In this document: one piece after another, positions 5,938-6,247 of the stretch | How the letters are laid out: each line of letters begins with the position of its first letter | How positions within the stretch are numbered: the stretch's first letter is position 1 | Source of the DNA: an uncultured bacterium | GTDB lineage: Bacteria; Bacteroidota; Bacteroidia; Bacteroidales; Marinifilaceae | Reading direction: 5' to 3' | Assembly: GCA_905215395.1 (NCBI GenBank) | Contig: CAJMQA010000205.1 | Coordinates: 1-6,247 of the forward strand | DNA length: 6,247 bases | Translations under genes and position numbers: made by a program | The notes under the pieces: model-generated | What the model saw: the letters and a program-made list of their open reading frames with translations, nothing else | Databases searched by the model: none | Told to the model about the DNA's origin: nothing

Positions 5938-6247
5938 TCAATAGATTAAATATTTATTTCTGATTTTCTCAAAAGTTTGTAATTGCGGTTGCCATGCAGT
6001 CCGGATTTCCCCCTCCGTTTTTCCTGCTTCAATATCCTGGCGCAGCCGGGCCGTCCCGGCCAGCTTTTCAAAAAACGGTATAAAAAAAGGAGCCTTTCCT
6101 GCATAATTGTGATAAGCAGTCAACAACCAATCCAACCGTAAGCACCTACCCTTTTTCACTTCTTCATATTTATCCCTCAAATCCATCCCATAACACTTCT
6201 GTCCCAGACATTTCGGACTCTTACTCATACCCGGAATACTTTCAGGA
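5938..6247 (-). CDS. DUF1343/NamZ-like peptidoglycan hydrolase, C-terminal part (5' end beyond window)
   Basis: The frame is open from the right edge to TGA at 5940-5938, giving about 103 codons. Residues just before and after the internal ATG at 6228 (PESIPGMSKSPKCLG, then QKCYGMDLRD) match the C-terminal half of DUF1343 proteins. So do RLDWLLTAYHNYAGKAPFF, PFFEKLAGTARLRQDIEAG and the end FEKIRNKYLIY. ATG 6228 is therefore an internal methionine and not the start. Characterised members (NamZ) are exo-beta-N-acetylmuramidases that remove MurNAc from peptidoglycan fragments during cell-wall turnover. The active-site part lies outside the window, so activity cannot be judged. The stop is 13 bases from the AsmA start, suggesting co-transcription of two envelope genes. 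Confidence 0.85.
   Translation of the reverse strand, partial: PESIPGMSKSPKCLGQKCYGMDLRDKYEEVKKGRCLRLDWLLTAYHNYAGKAPFFIPFFEKLAGTARLRQDIEAGKTEGEIRTAWQPQLQTFEKIRNKYLIY

Overview
The window looks like chromosomal DNA from a member of the Bacteroidales (Bacteroides, Parabacteroides or Odoribacter-like). The grounds are a DUF3575/DUF3868 surface-fimbria gene pair, a Bacteroidetes-type tyrosine recombinase, a large Bacteroidetes-style AsmA protein, a NamZ-type (DUF1343) protein, and promoters that fit the Bacteroides form (-33 TTTG, -7 TAnnTTTG) rather than the E. coli form. All recognisable intact genes lie on the minus strand, so biological order runs from high to low coordinates.

Right part (6247-2808). 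This is ordinary-looking backbone: the 3' end of a DUF1343/NamZ-like peptidoglycan hydrolase gene, then 13 bases later a 1038-codon AsmA-family gene. The AsmA frame is open from ATG 5924 to TAA 2808 except for one in-frame TAA at codon 52, directly after the membrane anchor. It therefore reads as a pseudogene or a recent nonsense allele. The gene ends inside a long bidirectional terminator palindrome (2773-2818).

Middle (2807-1406). A short junction holds the 3' end of an otherwise missing plus-strand gene (2686-2775), a small GTATTC-based dyad and a second terminator-like hairpin (2634-2657). Next comes a full-length 398-residue tyrosine recombinase with its catalytic residues in place.

Left part (1405-1). 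Between the recombinase and the fimbrial genes are 518 bases without a gene. They hold three copies of the 17-base dyad TTCTCTTTTTAAGAGAA: two in direct orientation (A at 1025, B at 1157) and one inverted (C at 1351). Just inside A and just inside B lie good Bacteroides promoters, both pointing at the downstream genes. Those genes are a complete DUF3575 gene (887-300) and the start of a DUF3868 gene (287 to beyond the left edge), typical first members of Bacteroidales fimbrial operons.

How it fits together. The recombinase probably flips the DNA between the inverted dyads and so switches the fimbrial operon on and off. As given, the switch is in the ON orientation. The third site and the duplicated promoter make it more complex than a simple two-state switch. 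Recombinase-controlled invertible promoters ahead of Bacteroides surface genes are known as a class. The three-site, two-promoter layout is the most distinctive thing here. I saw no CRISPR array, rRNA, tRNA or insertion sequence.
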